DNA from: Frigoribacterium sp. MEB024
Lineage (GTDB): Bacteria; Actinomycetota; Actinomycetes; Actinomycetales; Microbacteriaceae
DNA length: 64,000 nucleotides
NCBI RefSeq assembly: GCF_000878135.1
Contig: NZ_JXQZ01000037.1
Coordinates: forward strand, 48,085 to 112,084
Direction: 5' to 3'
The position numbers were made by a program, and so were the translations under genes. Shown here in pieces: positions 21,281 through 29,996 of this stretch. The notes beneath the pieces were generated by a model, which searched no databases, was not told where the DNA came from, and saw only the letters and a list, made by a program, of their open reading frames with translations. Every line of letters begins with the position of its first letter. Positions within the stretch are counted from its first letter, which is position 1.

Positions 21281-22696
21281 TCACTTGTAGCGGGTGTCCT
21301 GCTTGATGCGGCTGGTCAGCTCGGTCACCTGGTTGTAGATCGACCGGCGTTCCTTCATCAGTTCGCTGATCTTCTTGTTGGCGTACATGACCGTCGTGTG
21401 GTCGCGGTTGCCGAACAGCTGACCGATCTTCGGCAAGGACAGGCTCGTGAGTTCACGGCACAGGTACATGGCGATCTGTCGGGCGGTGGCGATGGCCTGC
21501 GAGCGGGACGACCCGTACAGGTCGTCGACGGTGAGCTTGAAGTAGTCCGCCGTGTGGTTGATGATGTCGACCGGCGCGATGATGTTGTCCTCGTCGAGCG
21601 TGATGAGGTCCTTCAGGACGGTCTGCACGAGGGCCAGGTCGACGGCGGTGCGGTTGAGGCTGGCGAAGGCCGTGACCCTGATGAGGGTGCCCTCGAGTTC
21701 GCGGATGTTGCTCGACACCTTGGTCGCGATGAACTCGAGGACCTCGTCGCGGATCTGCAGCTTCTCGCTCTGCGCCTTCTTGCGCAGGATGGCGATGCGG
21801 GTCTCGAGGTCGGGAGCCTGCACGTCGGTGATCAGGCCCCACTCGAAGCGCGACCGCATGCGGTCCTCGAAGCCGGTGAGGTGTTTGGGCGGCAGGTCGC
21901 TGGTGATCACCAGCTGCTTGTCGTGGTCGTGCAGGGTGTTGAAGGTGTGGAAGAACGCCTCTTGGGTGCTGTCCTTGCCCTGCAGGAACTGGATGTCGTC
22001 GATCAGCAGGATGTCGATCTCGCGGTACCTCTGCTGGAAGAGGCTCGACCGGTTGTTGGCGATCGAGTTGATGAAGTCGTTCGTGAACTCTTCGCTGCTG
22101 ACGTACCGGACGCGGATGCCCGGGTACATGGTCTCGGCGTAGTGGCCGATGGCGTGCAGCAGGTGGGTCTTGCCGAGGCCCGACTCGCCGTAGACGAAGA
22201 GCGGGTTGTAGGCCTTGGCCGGAGCCTCGGCGACGGCGACGGCCGCGGCGTGGGCGAACCGGTTCGACGCCCCGATGACGAAGTTGTCGAAGCTGTACTT
22301 CGGGTTCAGGCGGGAGTCGTTCCGCTTGCCGCTCGCGCTGGTCTCGACCGGCGCCGGCACGAAGGGCGCCTCGATGTAGTGGACCGGCTCCGACTGCTCG
22401 ACCTGCTGGGTGAGGGTGTCGGGGGTGATGTCGGGGTTGACGGTGATGGCGAAGCTCGAGACCGTGGTGTCGCCCAGTCCGGCGATGGACTCGAGCAGCG
22501 GCTCACGGATCCGTTGTTCGAGCATGCCCCGCGTCAGGTCGTTGGGCACCTCGAGATAGAGGGTGCCGCCCAGCACGCCCTTCGGCTCGACGAGGCTGAT
22601 GAAGCCGTGCAGCTGCGGCGTGATGCGGTCGTCGGTCGTCAGCGTCGCGAGGACGGAACGCCACAGGTCCTGGACCGGGTCGACGGTGTGCGCCAC
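21281..22696 (-). CDS. dnaA: Chromosomal replication initiator DnaA
   Basis: A 471-residue initiator. It shows domain I at the N-terminus (DPVQDLWRSVLATL), AAA+ Walker A GESGLGKTH, Walker B LLIDDIQF, and the C-terminal DnaA-box binding helix with FGNRDHTTVMYANKKI. The GTG at 22694-22696 is preferred, because further upstream the frame is Arg-rich and unlike DnaA. It binds the boxes in the flanking noncoding regions. Confidence 0.97.
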   Translation of the reverse strand: MAHTVDPVQDLWRSVLATLTTDDRITPQLHGFISLVEPKGVLGGTLYLEVPNDLTRGMLEQRIREPLLESIAGLGDTTVSSFAITVNPDITPDTLTQQVEQSEPVHYIEAPFVPAPVETSASGKRNDSRLNPKYSFDNFVIGASNRFAHAAAVAVAEAPAKAYNPLFVYGESGLGKTHLLHAIGHYAETMYPGIRVRYVSSEEFTNDFINSIANNRSSLFQQRYREIDILLIDDIQFLQGKDSTQEAFFHTFNTLHDHDKQLVITSDLPPKHLTGFEDRMRSRFEWGLITDVQAPDLETRIAILRKKAQSEKLQIRDEVLEFIATKVSSNIRELEGTLIRVTAFASLNRTAVDLALVQTVLKDLITLDEDNIIAPVDIINHTADYFKLTVDDLYGSSRSQAIATARQIAMYLCRELTSLSLPKIGQLFGNRDHTTVMYANKKISELMKERRSIYNQVTELTSRIKQDTRYK

Positions 22697-23085
22697 TGGG
22701 AGTCTCTTTCTCGCGGTTCGGCAGCGGACGGATCCGGCCGCCTCCGCGTGCGGGTCGCGTTCACCCGCCGGTGTTCGAAGGGTACGAGTGCGGGACGAGT
22801 TATGCACAGCTTTCTCCACCGATCGGTTGGCGCCGTTCGGGCCGGGATCGCTGCGTGTTCCCCGTCGTCACGCGGAAGTACCGCGAGAAGTACCCACCTT
22901 AGTTCGACCGGGTGTGGAGTCCGCAACCGGAGTTTTCAACACTGTGGACAAGCGCCTCCAGAAGTCGCCGTTTGACCACGGCTCCGATCACGCGTACTTT
23001 TAATCAGTTGATTTCAGCCGCGTTGGCTGTACAAGACTTCTCGGATCGTGGCAACAGGCCTGGTCCGCTTTCCTGGAGGACCACC
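22697..23085. promoter_or_regulatory. Divergent control region between dnaA and rpmH
   Basis: About 390 bases with no convincing gene, holding the promoters for dnaA (-) and the rpmH operon (+). DnaA-box-like 9-mers lie at 22800-22808 (TTATGCACA) and 22942-22950 (TGTGGACAA), each with one difference from consensus, consistent with DnaA autoregulation. A GGAGGACC ribosome site precedes rpmH. Confidence 0.7.
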
Positions 23086-23223
23086 ATGAGCAAGAGAACG
23101 TTCCAGCCGAACAACCGTCGTCGCGCCAAGAAGCACGGTTTCCGTGCCCGCATGCGCACCCGCGCCGGCCGCGCCATCCTCGCCGCCCGTCGTGGCAAGG
23201 GCCGCACCGAGCTCTCGGCGTAG
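23086..23223 (+). CDS. rpmH: 50S ribosomal protein L34
   Basis: 45 residues with the invariant [20 protein letters not shown] start and [19 protein letters not shown]. It has a strong GGAGGA ribosome site. It is the first gene of the conserved rpmH-rnpA-yidD-yidC-jag-rsmG-parAB run to the right of the origin. Confidence 0.98.
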   Translation: MSKRTFQPNNRRRAKKHGFRARMRTRAGRAILAARRGKGRTELSA

Positions 23224-23231
23224 CCACCTCC

Positions 23232-23567
23232 GTGTTGGCCCGGGCCAACCGGATCGTCCGCGCAGACGATTACCGAACCACCGTGCGCCGTGGCCGCAAG
23301 TCGGGCACGGCGCATTCGGTCGTCTACGTCCGTCGTCGTGACGACGACCTGGTCCGATTCGGCTTCATCGTGGCCAAGACCGTGGGCAACGCGGTCGTCC
23401 GCAACACGGTCCGTCGTCGGCTCAAGGGTGTCTGTCACGAGATGTTGCCGACACTCCCCCGGGGGCTCGACGTCGTGATCAGAGCCTTGCCAGGCAGCCC
23501 CGACGTTGCGTGGTCTACCCTGCTGTCGGACATCTCCGAGGTCGTCGACAGGGGCGTGAAAGCGTGA
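23232..23567 (+). CDS. rnpA: Ribonuclease P protein component
   Basis: 111 residues from a GTG start 8 bases after rpmH. It contains the RNase P signature RNTVRRRLKGVCHE and RFGFIVAKTVGNAVVRN. It binds the P RNA and aids 5' processing of tRNA precursors. Its stop overlaps the yidD start as GTGA. Confidence 0.96.
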   Translation: MLARANRIVRADDYRTTVRRGRKSGTAHSVVYVRRRDDDLVRFGFIVAKTVGNAVVRNTVRRRLKGVCHEMLPTLPRGLDVVIRALPGSPDVAWSTLLSDISEVVDRGVKA

Positions 23568-23926
23568 CAAGAGCTGTGCAGTTCGTCGCGTTGCTTCCCC
23601 GCAACGCGTGCGTCCTCGTGCTCCGCGTCTACCGCGCCGTCGTCTCCCCGCTCTACGGAGACGTCTGCCGCTACTACCCGTCGTGTTCCCGGTACGCCCT
23701 CGAGGCCATCCAGCTGCACGGCGTCGTGCGGGGCGTGGTCATGGGCAGCTGGCGCATCGCCCGGTGTCACCCCTGGGCAGCCGGAGGCGTCGACGACGTC
23801 CCCGAGCCCCGTACACAGAAGTACCGCGTCACGAAGTCCGGCTTCGTGACACCGCGATCCGGCACCACCACCCCCGAACTCGTCGGGGCGGGCCGCATCG
23901 TCGCACAGAGCCACGGAAAGGGCTGA
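23564..23926 (+). CDS. yidD: Membrane protein insertion efficiency factor YidD
   Basis: 120 residues from a GTG that overlaps the rnpA stop. The family core is clear: RVYRAVVSPLYGDVCRYYPSCS, then YALEAIQLHG, MGSWRIARCHPW and GGVDDVP. YidD is a small membrane-associated helper of YidC. The last roughly 45 residues are an extra hydrophilic tail beyond the usual 70-80 residue core. Confidence 0.95.
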   Translation: MTRAVQFVALLPRNACVLVLRVYRAVVSPLYGDVCRYYPSCSRYALEAIQLHGVVRGVVMGSWRIARCHPWAAGGVDDVPEPRTQKYRVTKSGFVTPRSGTTTPELVGAGRIVAQSHGKG

Positions 23927-23936
23927 CCCGAACACC

Positions 23937-24893
23937 ATGGACTTCATCGGCACCATCCTCTGGCCCCTGAGATGGGTCGTCGAGGCGATCCTCGTCGGCT
24001 TCCACAACGTCCTCACGGCGTTCGGCATGGACACCGCGGCCGGCAGCACGTGGGTGCTCTCGATCGTCGGCCTGGTCCTCGTGGTGCGGGCCTGCCTCAT
24101 CCCGATCTTCGTCCGGCAGATCAAGAGCCAGCGACGCATGATGGAGATCGCGCCCCGGCTCAAGAAGATCCAGGACAAGTACAAGGGCAAGCGCGACCAG
24201 TTCAGCCGCGAGGCCATGTCGCGCGAGACCATGGCGCTCTACAAGGACACGGGTACCAACCCGCTCAGCTCGTGCCTGCCGCTGCTGATCCAGATGCCGA
24301 TCTTCTTCAGCCTCTACACCGTGTTGCACAACGCCCAGCAAGAGAAGGTGGGCATCGGCCTGCTGAACTCGGCGTTGTCGAACTCCTTCGGTGAGTCGGC
24401 GCTCTTCGGTGCACCCCTGAAAGAGACCTTCCTCGGTGCCACCACCTGGGAGGTCCGCCTGATGGCCGGAGCCATGGTGGTCATCATGACGGCGTCGCAG
24501 TTCATCACGCAGCTGCAGATCGTCTCCAAGAACATGTCGCCCGAGACCAAGGCGAGCCCCATGTTCAAGCAGCAGCGCATGCTCCTGTACTTCCTGCCCC
24601 TCGTGTTCGTCTTCTCGGGTCTGTCCTTCCCCCTGGGCGTCATGTTCTACTGGCTCACCTCCAACGTCTGGACCATGGCCCAGCAGTTCTTGGTCATCCG
24701 CAACATGCCCACGCCCGGCAGCGAGGCGGCTCTGGCGCGTGAGGAGCGCCTCGCGCGCAAGCAGCAGCGCAAGGGCCTGCCCAGCATCACCGTGACCGAG
24801 ATCGAGTCGGCGCCCGCCGTGCCGAAGACGACCCAGCGCACCCAGCCCGTCGGCAAGAACCGCTCCAAGAAGCAGAACGGCCCCAAGAAATGA
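23937..24893 (+). CDS. yidC: Membrane protein insertase YidC
   Basis: 318 residues with the Oxa1/Alb3/YidC fold: helices near residues 40-60, 125-150, 175-195, 215-235, and a charged hairpin (KSQRRMMEIAPRLKKIQDKYKGKR). The conserved groove Arg lies in the first core helix (VVRACLIPIFVRQ). The Lys/Arg-rich C-terminal tail binds ribosomes. It overlaps jag by ATGA. Confidence 0.95.
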   Translation: MDFIGTILWPLRWVVEAILVGFHNVLTAFGMDTAAGSTWVLSIVGLVLVVRACLIPIFVRQIKSQRRMMEIAPRLKKIQDKYKGKRDQFSREAMSRETMALYKDTGTNPLSSCLPLLIQMPIFFSLYTVLHNAQQEKVGIGLLNSALSNSFGESALFGAPLKETFLGATTWEVRLMAGAMVVIMTASQFITQLQIVSKNMSPETKASPMFKQQRMLLYFLPLVFVFSGLSFPLGVMFYWLTSNVWTMAQQFLVIRNMPTPGSEAALAREERLARKQQRKGLPSITVTEIESAPAVPKTTQRTQPVGKNRSKKQNGPKK

Positions 24894-25453
24894 CCTCTGA
24901 CGACTCCACGACCGACATCGTCGAGCCCGCCGCCGAGAACGACGGTGCCGTCGCCTCGAGCGACGACCAGGAGGCGCGGGTCGCCTCGGACGACGCGGCC
25001 GACGTCCTCGACGAGGGCGACATCGCAGCCGACTACATCGAGGAACTGCTCGACATCTGCGACTTCGACGGCGACATCGACATCGAGGTCCGCGGCGGTC
25101 GTTCGTACATCTCCGTCGACTCGAGTGGCGAGCAGAAGCTGCGCGTCCTGTCGAAGCCCGACACGGTCAATGCCCTTCAAGAGCTGACGCGCATCGCGGT
25201 GCAGACCAAGACAGGCGAGTTCTCGCGTCTCATCCTCGACATCGGAGGCTCGCGTGCCACGCGCGAGACCGAGCTCGGTCGTCTGGTCGACGTCGCCGTC
25301 GCGAAGCTCGAGGACGGTGCCACGTCGGCCGCCCTGCCGCCCATGTCGTCCTACGAGCGCAAACTCGTCCACGACATCGTGGCTGCGCGGGGCTTCACCT
25401 CGGAGTCCGAGGGCGAAGGCCGCGACCGTCACACCGTCATCACCCGTCCCTGA
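24890..25453 (+). CDS. jag: KH/R3H RNA-binding protein Jag (KhpB)
   Basis: 187 residues. After an acidic N-terminus come a KH-like domain (DYIEELLDICDFDGDIDIEV..GRSYISVDS) and a C-terminal R3H domain (LPPMSSYERKLVHDIVAARGFTSESEGEG). It overlaps yidC by ATGA. The family binds small RNAs and mRNAs and affects division and wall synthesis. An AGGAGGCGCGGGTC motif copy falls inside the acidic N-terminal codons. Confidence 0.93.
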   Translation: MTSDDSTTDIVEPAAENDGAVASSDDQEARVASDDAADVLDEGDIAADYIEELLDICDFDGDIDIEVRGGRSYISVDSSGEQKLRVLSKPDTVNALQELTRIAVQTKTGEFSRLILDIGGSRATRETELGRLVDVAVAKLEDGATSAALPPMSSYERKLVHDIVAARGFTSESEGEGRDRHTVITRP

Positions 25454-25463
25454 GCGCACCGAC

Positions 25464-26099
25464 ATGACCGACACGTCGACCCTCGAGGTCGAGCCGGCCG
25501 TCGCGGCGACGATCTTCGGCGACCGACTCGACGTCGTGCGCCGCTATGTCGCCGACCTCGCCCAGCACGGTGAAGAACTCGGCCTGATCGGACCGCTCGA
25601 GCTGCCGCGTCTCTGGACCCGCCACGTCGTCAACTGCGGTCTGCTGGCGCCCCTGTTGGTCTCCGGCCGCGTCGGCGACATCGGGTCGGGTGCCGGTCTG
25701 CCAGGACTTGTCCTCGCCGCCGCTCGCCCGGACGCCACGCTCGTCCTGATCGAGCCGATGGAGCGACGCGTGGACTGGTTGACGGCCGAAGCCGAGCGCA
25801 TGGGTCTCGACAACGTCGAGGTCGTCCGTGCCCGTGCCGAAGACGTACAGCTGGACGGTTGGCTCGATCAGGCGACCGCCCGTGCGGTGTCGGCTCTGTC
25901 CAAGTTGATCCCGCTGACCGCCCCGCTGGTGAAGACCGGCGGACAACTGCTGTTGATGAAGGGCGCGCGGGTCGACGACGAGATCGCTGCTGCGCGCAAG
26001 GTCATCGCCCGCCATCACCTCATCGATGTCGAGGCCCGTGAGCTCGGCGTCGGACTCGTCGACGAGACGACCCGGGTCTTCGTCGCGACTCTGGACTGA
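25464..26099 (+). CDS. rsmG: 16S rRNA (guanine-N7)-methyltransferase RsmG
   Basis: 211 residues from the ATG 10 bases after jag; a longer upstream frame would overlap jag. It has an SAM-binding Rossmann core with VGDIGSGAGLPGLVLA and a late ARAVSALSKLIPLTAPLVKTGG segment. It methylates G527 (E. coli numbering) of 16S rRNA; its loss gives low-level streptomycin resistance in many bacteria. Confidence 0.95.
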   Translation: MTDTSTLEVEPAVAATIFGDRLDVVRRYVADLAQHGEELGLIGPLELPRLWTRHVVNCGLLAPLLVSGRVGDIGSGAGLPGLVLAAARPDATLVLIEPMERRVDWLTAEAERMGLDNVEVVRARAEDVQLDGWLDQATARAVSALSKLIPLTAPLVKTGGQLLLMKGARVDDEIAAARKVIARHHLIDVEARELGVGLVDETTRVFVATLD

Positions 26100-26308
26100 T
26101 CAAGCGGTCAAACTCAGCATGAGGGCCTGCTGACCAGGGATTATGCCCTAACTGGTCGTTCAGGACGATCCGCGGGTGCGAGGTCTCGTCGGGCACGCGG
26201 ACGCGGGGTCCCTGTCTTTGTCGGGGCCTGACGATAGACTCGGCCTTCGATCCCCGATGATCACCGAGCCGTTTGCGAGCGGCGTGGTGTCACACCTCCG
26301 GGCTGGTC

Positions 26309-26322
26309 GTTTCACGTGAAAC
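26309..26322. promoter_or_regulatory. parS site 1
   Basis: GTTTCACGTGAAAC, the palindromic core of the universal parS site, in the leader of parA. ParB binds and spreads from such sites. Confidence 0.95.
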
Positions 26323-26345
26323 ATGGCGATACGGAGACCCCTTCA

Positions 26346-27248
26346 GTGAGTTCCTCGGCTGACGACGACAGAAGCACTCCCCTGGCTCGGGAGCTTGCCG
26401 ACTTGAATCGACGCAAGCAGGCCCTGTCGCGCGAGCCCCTCCCCTCCCCTGCCGAGACACGGGTCATCACCGTTTCCAATCAGAAGGGTGGTGTCGGGAA
26501 GACGACGACCACCGTCAACCTCTCGGCGGCCCTGGCGCGGAGTGGGGCGAAGGTGTTGGTGATCGACCTCGATCCGCAGGGCAATGCCTCGACGGCCTTG
26601 GGTGTGGAACACCGCGCCGAGACGCCCAGCGTCTACGACGTCGTGGTGAACGACGGCGAGGTCGCGGACGTCGTCCAGAAGAGTCCCGAGTTCGACACGC
26701 TGTTCTGTATCCCGGCCACGATCCACCTCGCCGGTGCCGAGATCGAGCTCGTCTCGCTCGTCGCTCGTGAACAGCGACTGAGCAGAGCCTTGTCCGAGTA
26801 CCTCAGCGCCACCGAGGAGGCCGGCGAGCGGTACGACTACGTGTTCATCGATTGTCCCCCGTCTCTTGGCCTGCTCACGATCAACGCCTTCGTCGCCGCC
26901 AGTGAAGTGCTCATCCCCATCCAGTGCGAGTACTACGCGCTCGAAGGATTGAGCCAGCTGCTGCGCAACATCCAGCTGATCGAGAAGCACCTGAACCCCA
27001 GGCTCAAGGTGTCGAGCATCCTGCTCACGATGTACGACGGACGGACGAACCTCGCTCAGCAGGTCGTCGCCGACGTCCGCGAGCATTTCCCTGATGAGGC
27101 GTTGAACACGTTGATTCCGCGGTCGGTCAGGATCAGCGAGGCACCTGGTTACGGTCAGACGGTCATCAGCTACGACACCAACTCCCCCGGTTCGATCTCG
27201 TACCTCGAGGCGGCCGCCGAACTAGCACGTCGAGGAGCACCCCAGTAA
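26346..27248 (+). CDS. parA: Chromosome partitioning ATPase ParA (Soj)
   Basis: 300 residues from GTG 26346, with GGAG 8 bases upstream. An earlier in-frame GTG at 26316 lies inside parS and was rejected. It shows the deviant Walker A SNQKGGVGKTTT, the A' motif LDPQGNAST, and Walker B YVFIDCPPSLG. ParA forms a dynamic gradient that moves ParB-parS complexes. Its TAA overlaps the parB ATG by one base. Confidence 0.95.
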   Translation: MSSSADDDRSTPLARELADLNRRKQALSREPLPSPAETRVITVSNQKGGVGKTTTTVNLSAALARSGAKVLVIDLDPQGNASTALGVEHRAETPSVYDVVVNDGEVADVVQKSPEFDTLFCIPATIHLAGAEIELVSLVAREQRLSRALSEYLSATEEAGERYDYVFIDCPPSLGLLTINAFVAASEVLIPIQCEYYALEGLSQLLRNIQLIEKHLNPRLKVSSILLTMYDGRTNLAQQVVADVREHFPDEALNTLIPRSVRISEAPGYGQTVISYDTNSPGSISYLEAAAELARRGAPQ

Positions 27249-28195
27249 TGGCAACGAAGCGAACCGGACTCGGGCGCGGCATCGGCGCCCTCATCCCCGT
27301 CTCGGACGAGAGCCAGGACCGCCCGGTCGACGTGTTCTTCCCGACGGCGCAGCAGACGGCCGACGAACTCATCGCCGTGCCGGGCGCGCGCCTGGCAAAC
27401 CTCAACCCGTTGGACATCACCCCGAACGCGCAGCAGCCGCGGGCCGAATTCCGCGCCGAAGAGCTCGCCGAGTTGGTGACGTCCATCCGCGAGGTCGGTG
27501 TGCTGCAGCCCATCGTGGTCCGTCCGATCGAGAAGAGCGGCAAAGGGGCAGCGCAGTACGAGCTCGTCATGGGCGAGCGACGCCTCCGCGCGACCAAAGA
27601 GCTGGGTCTGGCGACGATCCCCGCCATCGTCAAGGACACTGCAGACGACGCGATGCTGCGCGACGCCCTGCTCGAGAACCTCCACCGAGCGGAGCTCAAC
27701 CCACTCGAAGAAGCGTCCGCTTATCAGCAACTTCTTGCCGATTTCGGCATCACGCAGGACGAGTTGGCGACTCGCATCGGTCGTAGTCGTCCGCAGATCA
27801 CGAACACCTTGAGGTTGCTGAGGCTGCCTGCAGCCGTCCAGCGCCGGGTCGCCTCGGGCGTCCTGACGGCCGGCCACGCCCGAGCCATCCTGAGCACGGG
27901 TGACCCGGTGCTCATGGCTCGTCTCGCAGATCGCATCGTCAACGAAGACCTCAGCGTGCGTGCAGCCGAGGCCATCGCCGCGGGTGGGAGTGCCAAGCCG
28001 AAATCCACGCGGACGTCGACCCCGGGCAAACACCAGGCTCACCTGGACGAGGTGGCCGAGAGTCTTGGCGACCGGTTCGAGACCCGTGTCAAGGTGTCGT
28101 TGGGTGCTCGCAAGGGGTCGATCACGATCGACTTCGCCTCCATGCAAGATCTCGATCGCATCCTCGGCCAGCTGGGACACGAGCAGGAGGAGTGA
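27248..28195 (+). CDS. parB: Chromosome partitioning protein ParB
   Basis: 315 residues. The N-terminal CTPase/ParB domain has the signature GERRLRATKELGLATIPAIV; the helix-turn-helix region reads ITQDELATRIGRSRPQITNTLRLLRL; a C-terminal dimerisation domain ends the protein. It is coupled to parA. Four parS sites lie within about 2.7 kb, and two of them are just downstream of this gene. Confidence 0.96.
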   Translation: MATKRTGLGRGIGALIPVSDESQDRPVDVFFPTAQQTADELIAVPGARLANLNPLDITPNAQQPRAEFRAEELAELVTSIREVGVLQPIVVRPIEKSGKGAAQYELVMGERRLRATKELGLATIPAIVKDTADDAMLRDALLENLHRAELNPLEEASAYQQLLADFGITQDELATRIGRSRPQITNTLRLLRLPAAVQRRVASGVLTAGHARAILSTGDPVLMARLADRIVNEDLSVRAAEAIAAGGSAKPKSTRTSTPGKHQAHLDEVAESLGDRFETRVKVSLGARKGSITIDFASMQDLDRILGQLGHEQEE

Positions 28196-28224
28196 CGCTG
28201 CGTTCACAGGCGCCGCGCGTCGCC

Positions 28225-28240
28225 TGTTTCACGTGAAACA
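28225..28240. promoter_or_regulatory. parS site 2
   Basis: TGTTTCACGTGAAACA, an exact 16-bp parS palindrome 30 bases after parB. Confidence 0.97.
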
Positions 28241-28246
28241 TCGACG

Positions 28247-28270
28247 GCCCTTGCTCCCCGGAGCAGGGGC
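28247..28270 (+). terminator. parB terminator
   Basis: GCCCTTGCTCC pairs with GGAGCAGGGGC (one G-T pair), followed by TGTTGTTGT. It is a plausible intrinsic terminator for the rpmH-parB run. Confidence 0.7.
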
Positions 28271-28318
28271 TGTTGTTGTCGAGGCAGATCGTCAGTGACT
28301 TGGACCGCGTGCTGCGAG

Positions 28319-28334
28319 TGTTTCACGTGAAACC
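28319..28334. promoter_or_regulatory. parS site 3
   Basis: TGTTTCACGTGAAACC, with 15 of 16 bases matching parS, 94 bases after site 2. Confidence 0.95.
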
Positions 28335-28911
28335 CCTCGTATTCAGGCGCCTACCCCACTGCTCGCTCGGTCGTCGAAGCGACCCCAGATGACATGACAG
28401 TCGAATGTGCCCGTTCGCTGCAGGCCTAGCCTCCGGCGTCGTGTGGAGGGGATCCTTCTGCTCGTCCAGCTGGTGAAGGCTGAACCAGGTGATCCGGAAC
28501 TCTGCCCCAACTCTGCGGGGACTTCCGTCCTCGAGAGGGACGATGTCGTGTCGACGGGGCGACGCAAGTCCTCGCCGCGTCACGGCAGGTGACGGGGTTC
28601 CTCGAGTCATCTCGAGTTGGCACAACACACGCAGGCCGGCAGGGGTCAGAGGACCAAGCGGCTCGATCAGATCGTCGTCACGACTCCCAGCCGAAGACAA
28701 TCGGGCTGGTCGCGACCGGTTCGAACCCTATTCCGTCAGAGTTCACCGACCGTCCCCGATGAATCAGCTGGTCTTGCGGTGGCCGGGTCGTCGTCTCGTT
28801 GGATGTCTTGAGACCAACGGATCAGGCGCCACATGATTGGCCGAACAGGCGTGTCCGGCCACGGGGACGCGACGCTCATCAGCCGATGCTCCTGGTTCTG
28901 AAGACAGGACC

Positions 28912-28925
28912 GTTTCACGTGAAAC
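28912..28925. promoter_or_regulatory. parS site 4
   Basis: GTTTCACGTGAAAC core, flanked by C and G, just downstream of the ddl stop. Confidence 0.95.
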
Positions 28926-28961
28926 GGAGGGTGGCGTGGCGCGGCGAGGAGCGGGAGCTTC

Positions 28962-29924
28962 TCAGTGACGGTGGTCGGCGACGGCCTTCTCGGCGAGGGC
29001 GGCGTAGAACATGCCCAGTTCGTAGCCGGCCGACTCCAGTGCCATCGGAACGAGAGACGTCTCGGTCAATCCGGGCAGGACGTTCACTTCGAGGAACCAC
29101 GGGGTGCCGGCGGCGTCGACGATGAGGTCGACCCGGGAGAGGTGACGGAGCCCCAGGGCTTCGTGAACGGCCACGGCGGCTCGGGCGGCAGCCTCGGAAG
29201 ACGCGGAGTCCATCCGTGCGGGAGTGTAGAACGTGGTCTCCCCTGCGTTGTAGCGGGCCTCGAACCCGTAGAAGCCCTGACGAGGCACGATCTCGACCGC
29301 AGGCAGGGCGAGGGGTCCGTCACCGGTGTCGATGACCCCGACGGCGACCTCGGTACCCGTGATCTTCTGCTCGACGATGACGTCGTCGCAGTACGTGTAC
29401 GCATCGACCATGGCCCGCGGCAGCGCACCGATGTCGTCGACGACCGTGACGCCCTGGGCGGAGCCACCCCGTGCCGGTTTCACGACGACGGGCACCGGGT
29501 GCTCCTCGGCGATGGCAGCCAACACGCCGACGGCGCCGAGCTCGCGGAAGGCGTCGTGAGACAGGGTGATGCCTCGCGGGGTGGAGACCCCGGCACGTCG
29601 GGCGAGCTCTTTCGCGGTCGGCTTGTCCCAGGCGAGTCGCGCCGCTGCCGCCGTGCTGCCGACGAAGGGGACGTCGAGTGCTTCCAGCAGGCCGCGCAGT
29701 GCTCCGTCCTCACCGCTCGCTCCGTGCAGGGCCGGCCACACGACGTCGGGACGTGATGCGGTCAGGTGCCCGAGCAATGCGGCGTCGGGATCCCGGAGCT
29801 CGACCTGGATGCCGTGGGTGACGAGACTGTCGACCACGCGCCTCCCCGATCGGAGGGAGACGTCGCGTTCGTGCGAGATGCCTCCGGCGAGAACGGTGAC
29901 GGTACGCAGCTCACTGGATGCCAT
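28962..29924 (-). CDS. ddl: D-alanine--D-alanine ligase
   Basis: A 320-residue ATP-grasp enzyme that makes the D-Ala-D-Ala dipeptide for peptidoglycan. The N-terminal VLAGGISHERDVSLRSG is the Ddl signature. The ATP-grasp region has VVVKPARGGSAQGV, and the C-terminus has FLEVNVLPGLTETSLVP with the metal-binding Asn/Glu. It continues the wall-synthesis theme of the neighbourhood and ends next to parS site 4. Confidence 0.94.
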   Translation of the reverse strand: MASSELRTVTVLAGGISHERDVSLRSGRRVVDSLVTHGIQVELRDPDAALLGHLTASRPDVVWPALHGASGEDGALRGLLEALDVPFVGSTAAAARLAWDKPTAKELARRAGVSTPRGITLSHDAFRELGAVGVLAAIAEEHPVPVVVKPARGGSAQGVTVVDDIGALPRAMVDAYTYCDDVIVEQKITGTEVAVGVIDTGDGPLALPAVEIVPRQGFYGFEARYNAGETTFYTPARMDSASSEAAARAAVAVHEALGLRHLSRVDLIVDAAGTPWFLEVNVLPGLTETSLVPMALESAGYELGMFYAALAEKAVADHRH

Positions 29925-29996
29925 GGGGGTCTCTTTCTCGTGTCACGACGGTGGCCGGTCTCGGGCGGAACGCCCACCACGCGCCGAAAGTCCTGA

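Larger units (their letters stand above)
28196..28961. other. Gene-poor parS region
   Basis: About 770 bases between parB and ddl. It holds three parS sites and a terminator. Several short frames exist on both strands, but none has a recognisable fold or a good ribosome site. I see no supported gene here. Confidence 0.6.

Noticed and set aside
26316..26345. Earlier GTG start for parA
   Set aside because: That GTG is part of the parS palindrome GTTTCACGTGAAAC; the GTG at 26346 has a proper GGAG spacing.
28323..28700. Several short frames in the parS region
   Set aside because: They overlap each other on both strands, contain parS, and show no recognisable motif or ribosome site.
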